Positions 44,270-54,034 are shown, numbered from the stretch's first letter. The stretch is 64,000 nucleotides of DNA from CAWARU01 sp963805795 (GCA_963805795.1 CAWDVG010000001.1:930001-994000); one strand, 5' to 3'. Made by a program: numbers and translations. The notes: generated by a model not told the origin, from the sequence alone.

Positions 44270-47200
44270 GCTCTATAGAATTTTGTAATTTCATTAAAAT
44301 GGAATTGAGCTTCTGAGCCAATGACAACACAAAAGGTGGCTGCAGAATAGTTTCATGATCCCCAGCACAATCAATAACTTCAATTCCGCCTTTAGCAAAT
44401 TTATCCCAATGATTTATTCTGTGATCAACTTTCTCATACTCAGATAATATTTTTTTAGCTTTAAAAAGAATAATTTTTTCTGCAACATCCGGTATTGAAT
44501 AGTTTTGCAATAACTGCATTCTTTCCCAGCTTAAATCAATCAGTTTCTGATTATTATCGATGTGAGCAAACTGTAAAAATAAACTTTTCTTAAACAATTT
44601 TTCATTGAAAAAGGTTTCAGAAAGTTTTGCCCAAGCATCAAAAAGAATCAAAGGTTTTACTTTTTCGCCGCTATCGCGAAGCTGTTTGGCAATTTCCACT
44701 GCAAGAATTCCGCCAAAAGAATGTCCAGCTAATAAATAAGGACCTTGCTGCTGAATTTCTTGAATACAATCTTTATAATAGGTCGCCATTTCTATTAGAT
44801 CAGAAAAAATAAGATGTTCACCATGAAGATTTGGATCTTGCAAACCATAAATAGGACAACTAAATTTTAAATGTTGGCTTAAGGCAACATAGTTAAGAAT
44901 AGTACCTCCGACAGGGTGCAAACAAAACAATGCTGGATAAATTTCCCCTGAACGAATATTCACAAGGGTCGATTTCAACACTTTATTTGGCATCTGTTCC
45001 TGGAGAGCGTTTGCAATATTTCTAATATTACCTAATTCTTGAAGTCTTTTTATACTTATTTCAATGTTAAAAGTCTTTTCAATTATTGGCAAAATTCGTA
45101 ACATTGTCATGGAATGTCCACCCAATGACATAAAATCATCTAATACACTGATCTTATCCATTTCAAATATTTTTTGCCAAATAGCCTGCAATTTTTCTTC
45201 AGTATCATTAACTGGAGGAACATATTCATTATTTTCTATAATCTCTATATTTCCTCTGCTTACTCTATTTTCTCTTATTGAGTCATAACAGCCAATCATA
45301 CACTCTTTCATTTTTGAAACCGATTGTAACAAAAGTTGAAGGTCTTCTTCGCGATCGGGACGTAAACAATATTCGTCAGAATGGATCTGCTCAAAATGCG
45401 AACCTGCTTTAATCTTAATAACTTTTTGTCCTTGGTTCAAAAGCATCTTCACTAACTGCTCGTTCATACCTAAGTTATCAGATAACACCATCCAGCATCC
45501 CTGCTTAGGGGATACCTCTTTATCTTGTACAATGGAAGGCAACAAAACTGGATTATTATCGGGATAAATCCAATATTTTTTACGCTCAAAAGGATAGGTA
45601 GGTAAAGGTACTCGAGATAATTTTTCCTGCTGATGAAAATGCCTCCAATCAATTTTTAGTCCAAATCCCCACAATTTCGCTAAAGCAGCTAGGACACTAA
45701 AATCATTCGATAAGCTATCTTTAAATGAAGGTAAGGTATTTTGCACAAGACAATCTTGCTTTTTCTTAATTATATTTTTAGCAAATTGACTGAGCGTCGC
45801 CCCTGGTCCGACTTCAATAAAACTATTATAACCTTCTTTTATAAGCAATTGTAAGGTTTGCGAGAAATTAACGGTTTGTCTTAAATGTTGAATCCAATAT
45901 TGAGCGTTCATAGAATTGTTGAGTTCATCAATCCATTGCCCCGTCAAATTCGATACAATAGGAATTTTAGGATGTTGAAAGGTTATAGAATCTAAGGCTT
46001 TATCAAAATCTTCTAATATCGGTTCCATCAAGGTGGAATGGAAAGCAGATGATGTTCGAAGTCGCTTTACAGGGATATTATTTTGTTTAAATTCTTGCTC
46101 TAATTGTTGAATAACACTGATTTCTCCAGATAACACGCAACTGGAAGATGAATTAATGGCAGCGATACTCACTGGATGCATAATTAGATATTCTGAAAGT
46201 TCTTCTACCGACATTTCAATTACCAACATCAAACCAGGCTCGCAGCTTGACATTAACTTCGCTCGTTGTTGGATCACCCGCAAGGCATCATCAATACCTA
46301 TCACGTCAGCAATGCAAGCAGCTACATATTCTCCTAAACTATGCCCAATCAATGCATCGGGAATTATTCCAAGGCTCATAAGCCATTTTGCTAATGCATA
46401 TTCTAAAATAAACAATGCGGGTTGTACTATAAGTGTGTTATGATAATCTTTAATATCAACATCGAGTGGAGAAGGTTTAGTGATTAAAGAATGCACTTGT
46501 GTTTTAATGCCCTTATCTAAACCCATACAACAACTATCAATCCATTTTGCAAAGGAGGGTTCTGAATGATACAGAGAATATGCCATTCCCGGATACTCTG
46601 AACCTTGGCCTGAAAACATAAAAACAATTTTAGGGCGATGATTCAGCTTTATTTGAGTATCCATCACCGATTGAGGAATGCTTGAAGGGGAAGCCATTAC
46701 GTTTTTAAGTGCAAAAGAGGCCTCTTGACTACTTCGGCAAAGCACCGCTCTACGGAAAGAGAAATCTGATCTTCCAACTTGCAGCGTATAGATAATATTT
46801 GCAAAATCATGCTCATTATCGGCATCCTCTAAGATATTAATGAGATTTAATGTGCTTTTATCTAGAGCTGTTTTTGTTCTTGCAGATAAAAGCAGAAGTT
46901 GATTTTTATTGACATTCTTGTTTTGATTGTCTTGTTCAAATCTTTTTAAGTCGGGTCTAATATATTCTTCTAAAATTAAAAATGCATTCGTACCACCGAT
47001 AGCGCTGACATTGATCCCCGCACGACGTGGTGTCACACTATGATGTTCCCATGCTCTTAATTCCGTATTAACATAAAAAGGCGAATTGTTAAAATCAATA
47101 TGTGGATTCGCTTTTTTGAAATGAAGCGTTGGAGGTATAAGATGATTTTTTAATGCCATTACCGTCTTAATTAATCCTGCCATTCCTCCTGCAATGTCTA

Positions 47201-48290
47201 TATGACCAATATTGGTTTTAACAGAACCAATAGCACAAAATTGCTTTTTGAGCGTTTGTAATTGAAAGGCTTTAGTTAAAGCTTCAACTTCAACGGGATC
47301 GCCGATTTGTGTCGCTGTTCCCCAGGCTTCAATAAAACCAATAGATTCTGGGTTAATGTTGGATGTGGCAAACGCAGCCGAAATGCAATTCGCTTGACCA
47401 TTCACACTTGGCGCATAAAAACCTAATTTATCAGCCCCATCATTATTAATGTTTCCTCCCTTAATAACTGCATAAATAGTATCATTATCTTGCACAGCTT
47501 CATCTAGGCGTTTTAAAATGATTACGCCTAACCCGTTGCCAAAGACCGTTCCCTGTGCATCTGCATCAAAAGTTCTACAGTGCCCGTCAGGGGATTCTAT
47601 ACCATCCTTTTGATATACATATCCTGCTATTTGCGGTAAAACAATACAAACGGTTCCAGCAATTGCCATATCGCACTCAAAATTTTGCAGATCTTTACAG
47701 GCTTGTAAAATCGAAACAAGAGAAGAAGAACAAGCAGTAGCAAGATTGATACTGGGTCCAGTTAAATTAAGGCGATAAGAAACTTGAGTACTTAGGGTAG
47801 CATTTGTGTTTGCAACACGCAGTTGTAACCAATCAAAATTTGTAGATGCATCATTATTCTTTAAGACGTTATTTTGCAAATAGGTGCTATCCAACATGCA
47901 GGCATAAACACCAATGGTTCCATCGTATTTTTCTGGAACATACCCCGCAGTTTCTAATGCTTCCCAAGTTGCTTCTAAAAAAACTCTTTGTTGTGGATCT
48001 GTTAACTTAGCATCCTGAGCATTAAATCCAAAAAAATTGGCATCAAAACTTTCAATATTATTTAATATTCCTTTGGCAGGTATGTAATTGGGATCATCTA
48101 ATAATTCAGAAGAAACTCCTTCTGCATACAACTCCTCTCGCGTAAACCTATGAATAGATTCAACACCATTCTTAATATTGGTCCAAAATGTTTCAATATT
48201 ATCTGCACCTGGGAAGCGACCAGCCATCCCAATAATAGCTATATCAGTCGGAAGAAACGAATTTTCTATACTGATATTATTTTTCTGCAT
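44256..48290 (-). CDS. Type I polyketide synthase module: KS-AT-(KR remnant)-ACP-TE
   Basis: 1344 residues. KS (about 14-442): Cys187 in TACSSSL, His363 in TNIGHIDIAGG, but the first catalytic His is Trp323 (EAWGTATQIGDP in place of the usual EAHGTGT). AT (about 553-850): Ser651 in GHSLGEY, with SAFHS (748-752) pointing to malonyl-CoA. Residues about 930-1000 look like the beginning of a KR structural domain (GCWMVLSDNLGMNEQLV), but the catalytic half is missing. ACP: Ser1060 in LGGHSM. TE: Ser1191 in GHSFGG, His in GDHETIL. It overlaps the NRPS gene by 25 bases. The pair probably makes one aminoacyl unit joined to, or released beside, one malonyl unit. Weak ribosome binding site suggests coupling. 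Confidence 0.93.
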   Translation of the reverse strand: MQKNNISIENSFLPTDIAIIGMAGRFPGADNIETFWTNIKNGVESIHRFTREELYAEGVSSELLDDPNYIPAKGILNNIESFDANFFGFNAQDAKLTDPQQRVFLEATWEALETAGYVPEKYDGTIGVYACMLDSTYLQNNVLKNNDASTNFDWLQLRVANTNATLSTQVSYRLNLTGPSINLATACSSSLVSILQACKDLQNFECDMAIAGTVCIVLPQIAGYVYQKDGIESPDGHCRTFDADAQGTVFGNGLGVIILKRLDEAVQDNDTIYAVIKGGNINNDGADKLGFYAPSVNGQANCISAAFATSNINPESIGFIEAWGTATQIGDPVEVEALTKAFQLQTLKKQFCAIGSVKTNIGHIDIAGGMAGLIKTVMALKNHLIPPTLHFKKANPHIDFNNSPFYVNTELRAWEHHSVTPRRAGINVSAIGGTNAFLILEEYIRPDLKRFEQDNQNKNVNKNQLLLLSARTKTALDKSTLNLINILEDADNEHDFANIIYTLQVGRSDFSFRRAVLCRSSQEASFALKNVMASPSSIPQSVMDTQIKLNHRPKIVFMFSGQGSEYPGMAYSLYHSEPSFAKWIDSCCMGLDKGIKTQVHSLITKPSPLDVDIKDYHNTLIVQPALFILEYALAKWLMSLGIIPDALIGHSLGEYVAACIADVIGIDDALRVIQQRAKLMSSCEPGLMLVIEMSVEELSEYLIMHPVSIAAINSSSSCVLSGEISVIQQLEQEFKQNNIPVKRLRTSSAFHSTLMEPILEDFDKALDSITFQHPKIPIVSNLTGQWIDELNNSMNAQYWIQHLRQTVNFSQTLQLLIKEGYNSFIEVGPGATLSQFAKNIIKKKQDCLVQNTLPSFKDSLSNDFSVLAALAKLWGFGLKIDWRHFHQQEKLSRVPLPTYPFERKKYWIYPDNNPVLLPSIVQDKEVSPKQGCWMVLSDNLGMNEQLVKMLLNQGQKVIKIKAGSHFEQIHSDEYCLRPDREEDLQLLLQSVSKMKECMIGCYDSIRENRVSRGNIEIIENNEYVPPVNDTEEKLQAIWQKIFEMDKISVLDDFMSLGGHSMTMLRILPIIEKTFNIEISIKRLQELGNIRNIANALQEQMPNKVLKSTLVNIRSGEIYPALFCLHPVGGTILNYVALSQHLKFSCPIYGLQDPNLHGEHLIFSDLIEMATYYKDCIQEIQQQGPYLLAGHSFGGILAVEIAKQLRDSGEKVKPLILFDAWAKLSETFFNEKLFKKSLFLQFAHIDNNQKLIDLSWERMQLLQNYSIPDVAEKIILFKAKKILSEYEKVDHRINHWDKFAKGGIEVIDCAGDHETILQPPFVLSLAQKLNSILMKLQNSIELENV

Positions 48291-50269
48291 GATTGAATTC
48301 TATTGTAAAGTTTATGTTTTCGATTAGAGGCTTTATTAAAAGCTTTTCTTAGGGCAATATCATTTTCTTTTTGCCCACCCTCTTCAATATATTTTTCTAT
48401 ATACATGGCTAATTTTCGAATGCTAGGATAAGTCAATATATCGATAATACCAATTTTATTCACCCCTCTTTTGCCTAATTCGCTATTTAAAGATGCACAC
48501 AATTGCAGCAGCATAAATGAATGTAATCCTAACTCAAAAAAGTTTTCTGTTGTTTTTACTTCGGGTATTTCCAGTAGGGTTCGACAAATATTGGCAATCA
48601 GTTCTTCTATGGAATTACTGGGCTTATCTGCAACTTTTTGTTCTAATAGCCTACCAGGAATGGTTAACAAAGAATGTCTATCTACTTTACCATTATTTGT
48701 AAGGGGGATGTGATCAACCTGAATAAATTTTGTTGGCAACATATAATGCGGCAAATAACTTTTCAAATAATCATGCAAACTATAATGATCTTCATCTGAA
48801 TCAGGTATAAAAGTTAAATAGGCAACCAATCTTTTATCGTCTTCTGAAACATTTTCAACGAGTACGACAGCTTGATTGACAGCTGGGTGTTTTGCCAAAG
48901 AAGATTCTATTTCAGAAAGTTCCACTCTTCTGCCACGAATTTTTACCTGTCTATCGATTCTTTCAACAAAAGTAATGCCAACATCAGGCGACCAGTAAAC
49001 CAGATCTCCTGTTTTATATATTCGTTCTTTTTTATCCCATGGGCTAATTAGAAATTTTTCAGAAGTTTGAAAATCATCATTCAAATAACCGAGAGCTAGT
49101 CCTTCACCAGCGAGATACAGCTCACCTACGACACCCGAAGGTACAAAATTTAGTTTTTCATCTAAAATATAACAACGGCTATTAGCAATTGGAAAACCAA
49201 TAGGAACACTCGTTTTAATTTGACTTAGGTGTTGAACATTAAATGTTGTAGAAATGGCTGTGTTTTCAGCTGGGCCATAGCCATTGATAATGTTTAAATG
49301 ATGTAAATGATGTTTTATTTTTCGTTTGAGCAGAATCTGAATAATTTCAGGGTTGGCTTTTTCTCCCCCAAAAATTAAATATTTTATGCCGTCTAAACCT
49401 TCTGGACAATTTTTTATGACCAAATTTAATATAGGTGTTGAGATGATCAAGATTGAAATTTTTTCCGTTTTTAGAATTTCTGAAAAATTACTCGGGGATA
49501 ACAATTCTGAAAAGGGTATGATATGAAGTCTGGCTCCATTTAATAAGGCGCCCCATACTTCAAAGGTTAAAATATCATATGCTGGATTGGCAATTTGTGC
49601 AAAAATATCAGTAGCCTGAATTTTAATATAATTTGTGTCTCTAATTAATCTTGCAACTGCACGATGCGGGATCATGCAGCCTTTGGGTTTGCCAGTGGTA
49701 CCCGATGTATATAAGATAGATATTAAATCGTTTGTAGTAGCTGCAGCACTAACAAGATTATCCGCATTTTTATGAGTCGATCCTTTTAAAAATTGATCAA
49801 CCATCAGGAATATATTAGGTTGTTCATGATATATATTAGTTAGTTTACTATTTTGAAGATTTTTTGTACGGGTCAGTACTTTAATGGGCTGACAATCCTG
49901 AAGAATTAAATTGGTTCGATTAGCAGGTTCTTCAACATCCAAGGTTACATAAATCCCCCCTGCTTTAACCGTTGCTAAAATACTAATAATTAACTCAAGT
50001 GAACGATCTAAATAAATGGCAACAGGCGTATTATGACCTACTCCGCAGGTTCTTAAATATTGAGCCAAGTAATTTGCTTTGTTGTTTAATTCAGCGTAGG
50101 TATATTGAGTGTTACCATCTGATACAGCAACATTGTTTCCGTATTTTAATACGGTTTCATCAAATAATTCTGAGATAGATTTACAACTAGGGTAAGCATT
50201 GGCAGTATTGTTAAACTCTGTCTGACAAACTTCCCAGGGGACACGGACTTTCTGGGTTTTTGCTATCAT
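48266..50269 (-). CDS. NRPS loading protein: adenylation-peptidyl carrier (A-PCP)
   Basis: 667 residues. Adenylation domain (about 30-520) with YTSGTTGKPKGC (A3), DILTFEVWG (A4), NGYGPAEN (A5), YKTGDL (A7) and NGKVDR (A10), then a PCP domain with Ser584 in LGLHSF. There is no condensation domain, so it is a starter/loading unit. By hand alignment to GrsA the specificity residues are about D-I-F-S-I-G-G-A-I; I cannot name the amino acid. The C-terminal 35 residues are basic and may dock to the PKS. It is the first gene of the operon; AAAGGAG lies 11 bases upstream. Confidence 0.93.
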   Translation of the reverse strand: MIAKTQKVRVPWEVCQTEFNNTANAYPSCKSISELFDETVLKYGNNVAVSDGNTQYTYAELNNKANYLAQYLRTCGVGHNTPVAIYLDRSLELIISILATVKAGGIYVTLDVEEPANRTNLILQDCQPIKVLTRTKNLQNSKLTNIYHEQPNIFLMVDQFLKGSTHKNADNLVSAAATTNDLISILYTSGTTGKPKGCMIPHRAVARLIRDTNYIKIQATDIFAQIANPAYDILTFEVWGALLNGARLHIIPFSELLSPSNFSEILKTEKISILIISTPILNLVIKNCPEGLDGIKYLIFGGEKANPEIIQILLKRKIKHHLHHLNIINGYGPAENTAISTTFNVQHLSQIKTSVPIGFPIANSRCYILDEKLNFVPSGVVGELYLAGEGLALGYLNDDFQTSEKFLISPWDKKERIYKTGDLVYWSPDVGITFVERIDRQVKIRGRRVELSEIESSLAKHPAVNQAVVLVENVSEDDKRLVAYLTFIPDSDEDHYSLHDYLKSYLPHYMLPTKFIQVDHIPLTNNGKVDRHSLLTIPGRLLEQKVADKPSNSIEELIANICRTLLEIPEVKTTENFFELGLHSFMLLQLCASLNSELGKRGVNKIGIIDILTYPSIRKLAMYIEKYIEEGGQKENDIALRKAFNKASNRKHKLYNRIQSCRKIISV

Positions 50270-50502
50270 TGGCTTAAGACTCCTTTAATGGGCTACTCCA
50301 GAACGATGCACATTACAGTCAAAGAAGATAGTACTGTTTTTCGAAACACTTTACTAGCCCTTCAAGGTCCCTTTGTAATCTTTTTGATAGATAGCTATTA
50401 TTTGATATATTTGTTGATATGTCTTTGTATATTACATGCAGAAAAAAATAAGATTATATGGTAATATGCTGGAATCTTTGATTATTTAGGATAAAGAAAC
50501 CT

Positions 50503-50886
50503 GTGAAATCTAATAATTTTAAAATATTACTAGTTGAAGATCATAAAATTTTAACAAAATTTATGACAATGGTGTTCAGTAGTGCGGGTTGTACTGTTGA
50601 TATAGCCAGCACAGGTGAAGAAGCCCTAAACCTTTTTAAAAACAATCAATATCATCTTATTTTAATGGATATAGGCCTACCTGACGGTAATGGTTTATCC
50701 TTTATAGAAAAAATGAGGAGTTCATCAAATTTAAGTAAGGCCTCTACTCCTATTGTAATTACTTCTGCGCATTCCGATGAAGAATATAAAATAAAGGCGC
50801 AGAATCTTGGGGTTGCAAATTTTATTGTGAAGCCTTGTAGTGTCGAGGATTGTCATGCGCTCATTAAAGAATATTCCCCCAGCTAA
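50503..50886 (+). CDS. Stand-alone CheY-like receiver
   Basis: 127 residues forming a single receiver: acidic pair Glu12/Asp13, phospho-acceptor Asp56 in LMDIGLPDGNG, Thr/Ser switch residue in VITSAH and Lys in IVKPC. No output domain. It begins with GTG, with TAGGA about 12 bases upstream. It is divergent from the NRPS gene and convergent with the winged-helix/receiver/HPt gene. It is probably part of the same signalling set. Confidence 0.88.
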   Translation: MKSNNFKILLVEDHKILTKFMTMVFSSAGCTVDIASTGEEALNLFKNNQYHLILMDIGLPDGNGLSFIEKMRSSSNLSKASTPIVITSAHSDEEYKIKAQNLGVANFIVKPCSVEDCHALIKEYSPS

Positions 50887-50923
50887 TGTGGGGCCAATGT
50901 GGGGCCATTTGTCCGAAGAATAT

Positions 50924-52225
50924 TCACAATTCTGTCACTAATTTTTCTTTTAAATGGTTAAATTCATTTATTAAACGATTGTAATGTTCTTGTATAGATT
51001 CTGTATGACCTGTTTTTAAATAATCATCGAAGCCTATGCAGGCTTCCTTCAATCTTGGAACACCACAATAACTTATCCCACCGCGTAATTTATGTAAAAT
51101 AGATTGGGCCTTATCTAAATCTAAATTTTTGCAGGCTGTTTCCAGTAGCGATACTTCATCAGAAAAGCTTTCGACTAACATCGTAATCGCTTCTTTGGCA
51201 AAGGCTTTGTCTCCTCCCACAAGCTTTGCACCCAGATCTAAATCGATTATCTCATTCATTCTAGATAAATCCAAATGATGGCTGTTACTCTCGGTGGTTT
51301 TAAAAGCAAACATAGAAAATATATCCTCTATCTTATCCTTAACCAATGGTTTTAATGATACTGCATTCATACCTGCATCAATACAATCTCTTTTATTTTC
51401 GCTACTGATATGTGCTGTTAGACCTATTATGGGGGTGCGAAAATTTGGTAAGTGCCCTAATGAGCGAATTTTTCTAGTGACTTCGCAACCATTAATGTCT
51501 GAAAGTCCTATATCCATAAAAATAATATCATATTTATTTTTTTCAGTTAGCTCCAAAGCTTTTTCCCCGCTTTGGGCAATATCCACTTGATAATTCAAAT
51601 CGGAAAGAATCGTTTGGGTAACACGAGCAGTAGTTACGTGATCTTCCACTAACAAAATTCTTCCATTCTCTTGGCTATTATAATCGTATAAATTTGTTTC
51701 CTCTTTTATGTTTTGTGATCTTACTAAATTTTGAGCTACCGCTCGATCTGCTTCATCATAGAGTGCTTTTATTTTAGATAAATTTTTGGTTAACTCCTCA
51801 AAATCTAAACCGGATTCTTTAAACATATGAATTAAAATAAACTTACGCATTCTCGAATAGTTATCGGTATCTTTCTTACCTTCTTCCGTTATTTCATAAT
51901 AATAATTTTTACCACTATAAGCAGATTGTGTTTTTTTTATCAAGTTCATTTTAAGAAGCTTATTAATGCTATAACGAATATTATGCGTATCGTTTCGATT
52001 TAATAATCTTTCAATATCCGTTAGAGTTTTGGGTCTATTTTTCATTCTAATAATATGCAAAATGGCAATTTCATTACTGGATAAAATATTACCATTCGCA
52101 TTTTTTTCGCATTCTTCCTGCCATCTTTGAAAACCATAAAAGACTCTCCAAAGCTGCAGTTCAAATTCTGTTACTTTTATTTCATCTTCATTACCGGCCA
52201 AATGCCAAGTTTCTAGTGAACTCAT
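50924..52225 (-). CDS. Winged-helix / receiver / HPt multidomain regulator
   Basis: 433 residues. Residues 45-125 are a MarR-like winged helix (SSNEIAILHIIRM, DIERLLNRNDTHNIRYSINKL). Residues 188-305 are a receiver with Asp238 in FMDIGLSDING and Lys in SLKPL. Residues about 325-425 are an HPt domain with phospho-His378 in ILHKLRGGISYCG. The combination of DNA binding, receiver and HPt in one protein gives it two relay steps: it could take phosphate from the kinase at 42638 and pass it on to the free receivers. No kinase domain. The gene is separate, upstream of and divergent from the sigma factor gene. Confidence 0.88.
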   Translation of the reverse strand: MSSLETWHLAGNEDEIKVTEFELQLWRVFYGFQRWQEECEKNANGNILSSNEIAILHIIRMKNRPKTLTDIERLLNRNDTHNIRYSINKLLKMNLIKKTQSAYSGKNYYYEITEEGKKDTDNYSRMRKFILIHMFKESGLDFEELTKNLSKIKALYDEADRAVAQNLVRSQNIKEETNLYDYNSQENGRILLVEDHVTTARVTQTILSDLNYQVDIAQSGEKALELTEKNKYDIIFMDIGLSDINGCEVTRKIRSLGHLPNFRTPIIGLTAHISSENKRDCIDAGMNAVSLKPLVKDKIEDIFSMFAFKTTESNSHHLDLSRMNEIIDLDLGAKLVGGDKAFAKEAITMLVESFSDEVSLLETACKNLDLDKAQSILHKLRGGISYCGVPRLKEACIGFDDYLKTGHTESIQEHYNRLINEFNHLKEKLVTEL

Positions 52226-52531
52226 ATATCCCCATCCTTCCTGGCGACCTACTTACAAGGCCTAGTCTGGCCCTCAAAAAGTAACACCCCATAACTGAAG
52301 TATAACAATTTATTAACAAATTAAAATATTTTTACAAACATCTTGCAAAATATTTTTTCTTTGATATTATTTTAGTAATGATTTGATAATATTTTATTAA
52401 CAAATCAGTTTTAAGTGTATCGCCTACATAATAAAAAAACAGCTGTATATGAAGTTTGATGTTAGGTCGTTATTCGCAATGTAGTTGTGTTCTTAGTGTT
52501 TATAGATTTCTTAACAGACGTGGAGGCAACA
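52226..52531. other. Divergent intergenic region
   Basis: About 306 bases between the winged-helix regulator and the sigma factor gene, very AT-rich. No gene, tRNA or strong repeat is seen. Both promoters should lie here, a natural place for the winged-helix protein to bind. Confidence 0.4.
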
Positions 52532-54034
52532 ATGGATATCGGTACAGTATCATCATTAGGACTAAAAAATTCACTGGATATAAACGATGGATATATGGAT
52601 TATGAATGCTCTTCCCTTTCTCCTCCTATTCAAGAAAAAACAGATTCCCAGGAAAACATCGTTGTTAAAAATACATTAGAGGAAGAAGATTCATCTGACC
52701 CAACACGTATTTATATGAAAGAGATGGGTAACATTGATCTACTTTCTACAGAAAATGAGATCGCAGCTGCCAAACAAATGGAAGAAGCCGCTCGTGAAAT
52801 TTTACTTAATCTTTCTCAATATTTGCCTATTTTCGAACAGATTAAAAAGGAATATGACAGAATAGAATCGGGTGAAACAGAACTCAATCAAATGATTATT
52901 GGTTTCTCACATTATGGACAACCTTTTCTTTCTATAGTGGATAATACGGCAGTATCTCTTGACGATATAAAAAAGGATATAGACCAACAAAAACTCAAAC
53001 TAGGGCTTAACGAGTTATTTTCTTTACTAAATTTCACTAAAGAAAGCATAGCAGCCTCCGGTATCATGCATAATAATACAAATACAGCCCTCAATAAACT
53101 ACAACATTGTTTTGCCTCCTTTAAATGGTCTCCTTCTTTTTTAAAACAATTAATAAATAGTTTCAAAATAAAAGTGACAAATATTAATGCCGATCCATCA
53201 GATGCCATCGAAAAAGAATCAGGCTTAAGTATTCAAACCATAAAAGCTTTAAGCATAAAGCTTTCGAAAAGCGAAAATAAATTAAAACAAGCAAAAAAGG
53301 CAATGATAGAAGCCAATCTGCGCCTGGTCATTTCAATTGCGAAGAAATATACAAACCGTGGTTTGCAATTTTTAGATTTAATTCAAGAAGGCAATATTGG
53401 TTTAATGAAGGCAGTTGAACGTTTTGAATATCAAAAAGGCTATAAATTTTCCACTTATGCGACTTGGTGGATTCGTCAAGCCATCAGCCGAGCCATTTCT
53501 GATTCTGGTCAAACCATTCGTGTTCCTGTTCATATGAATGAAACTCTGGTGAAGATAAAAAGAACTCAAGCTAGCCTCACACAAGCATTGGGTCGCCGCC
53601 CCACCACCGCGGAACTGTATGGTAAATTAGATCTCAGCAAAGAAAAATTTCAACAAGCTTTAGATCTTGTAAAAGAACCGCTCTCTTTAGAAACACCTTT
53701 TCAAGAAAATGAAGATTCTTGCCTAGGTGATATGCTTCCGGATGAATTGACAATGTCTCCTCTGATGCAGACTGAAACCGATGAACTACATAAAACAGCT
53801 GAGCTTGCTCTGTCTGGCTTATCTAGCAGAGAAGCCAACATTTTACGTATGCGGTTCGGTATTGGCAACCAAGCAGAACATTCCTTAGATGAAGTGGGCC
53901 AGAAATTTAATATTACTAGAGAAAGGATTAGACAAATTCAGGCCAGAGCCTTGAAAAAATTGCGCGCCAGCTCAAACGCAAAGTCATTGAAGAGTTTTCT
54001 CGACAGCGACAATACCGATAGAGCAATGCACTGA
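52532..54034 (+). CDS. RpoD-like sigma-70 factor, short form
   Basis: 500 residues. Region 1.2 (DPTRIYMKEMG), region 2 (LRLVISIAKKYTNRG, FLDLIQEGNIGLMKAVERF, YKFSTYATWWIRQAISRAI), region 3 and region 4 (LRMRFGI, LDEVGQKFNITRERIRQI) are all present and very close to primary sigma factors. Region 1.1 is not recognisable and the spacer before region 2 is short, so it is about 100 residues shorter than usual gammaproteobacterial RpoD. It may be the primary factor of a reduced form or a second, RpoD-like (group 2) factor. GGAGG seven bases before 52532 fixes the start; the frame to 52487 is not used. Confidence 0.9.
   Translation: MDIGTVSSLGLKNSLDINDGYMDYECSSLSPPIQEKTDSQENIVVKNTLEEEDSSDPTRIYMKEMGNIDLLSTENEIAAAKQMEEAAREILLNLSQYLPIFEQIKKEYDRIESGETELNQMIIGFSHYGQPFLSIVDNTAVSLDDIKKDIDQQKLKLGLNELFSLLNFTKESIAASGIMHNNTNTALNKLQHCFASFKWSPSFLKQLINSFKIKVTNINADPSDAIEKESGLSIQTIKALSIKLSKSENKLKQAKKAMIEANLRLVISIAKKYTNRGLQFLDLIQEGNIGLMKAVERFEYQKGYKFSTYATWWIRQAISRAISDSGQTIRVPVHMNETLVKIKRTQASLTQALGRRPTTAELYGKLDLSKEKFQQALDLVKEPLSLETPFQENEDSCLGDMLPDELTMSPLMQTETDELHKTAELALSGLSSREANILRMRFGIGNQAEHSLDEVGQKFNITRERIRQIQARALKKLRASSNAKSLKSFLDSDNTDRAMH

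Noticed and set aside
50885..50906. Tandem 11-bp repeat AATGTGGGGCC x2 after the receiver gene
   Set aside because: Only two copies, no structure and no wider context; too little to interpret as an element.
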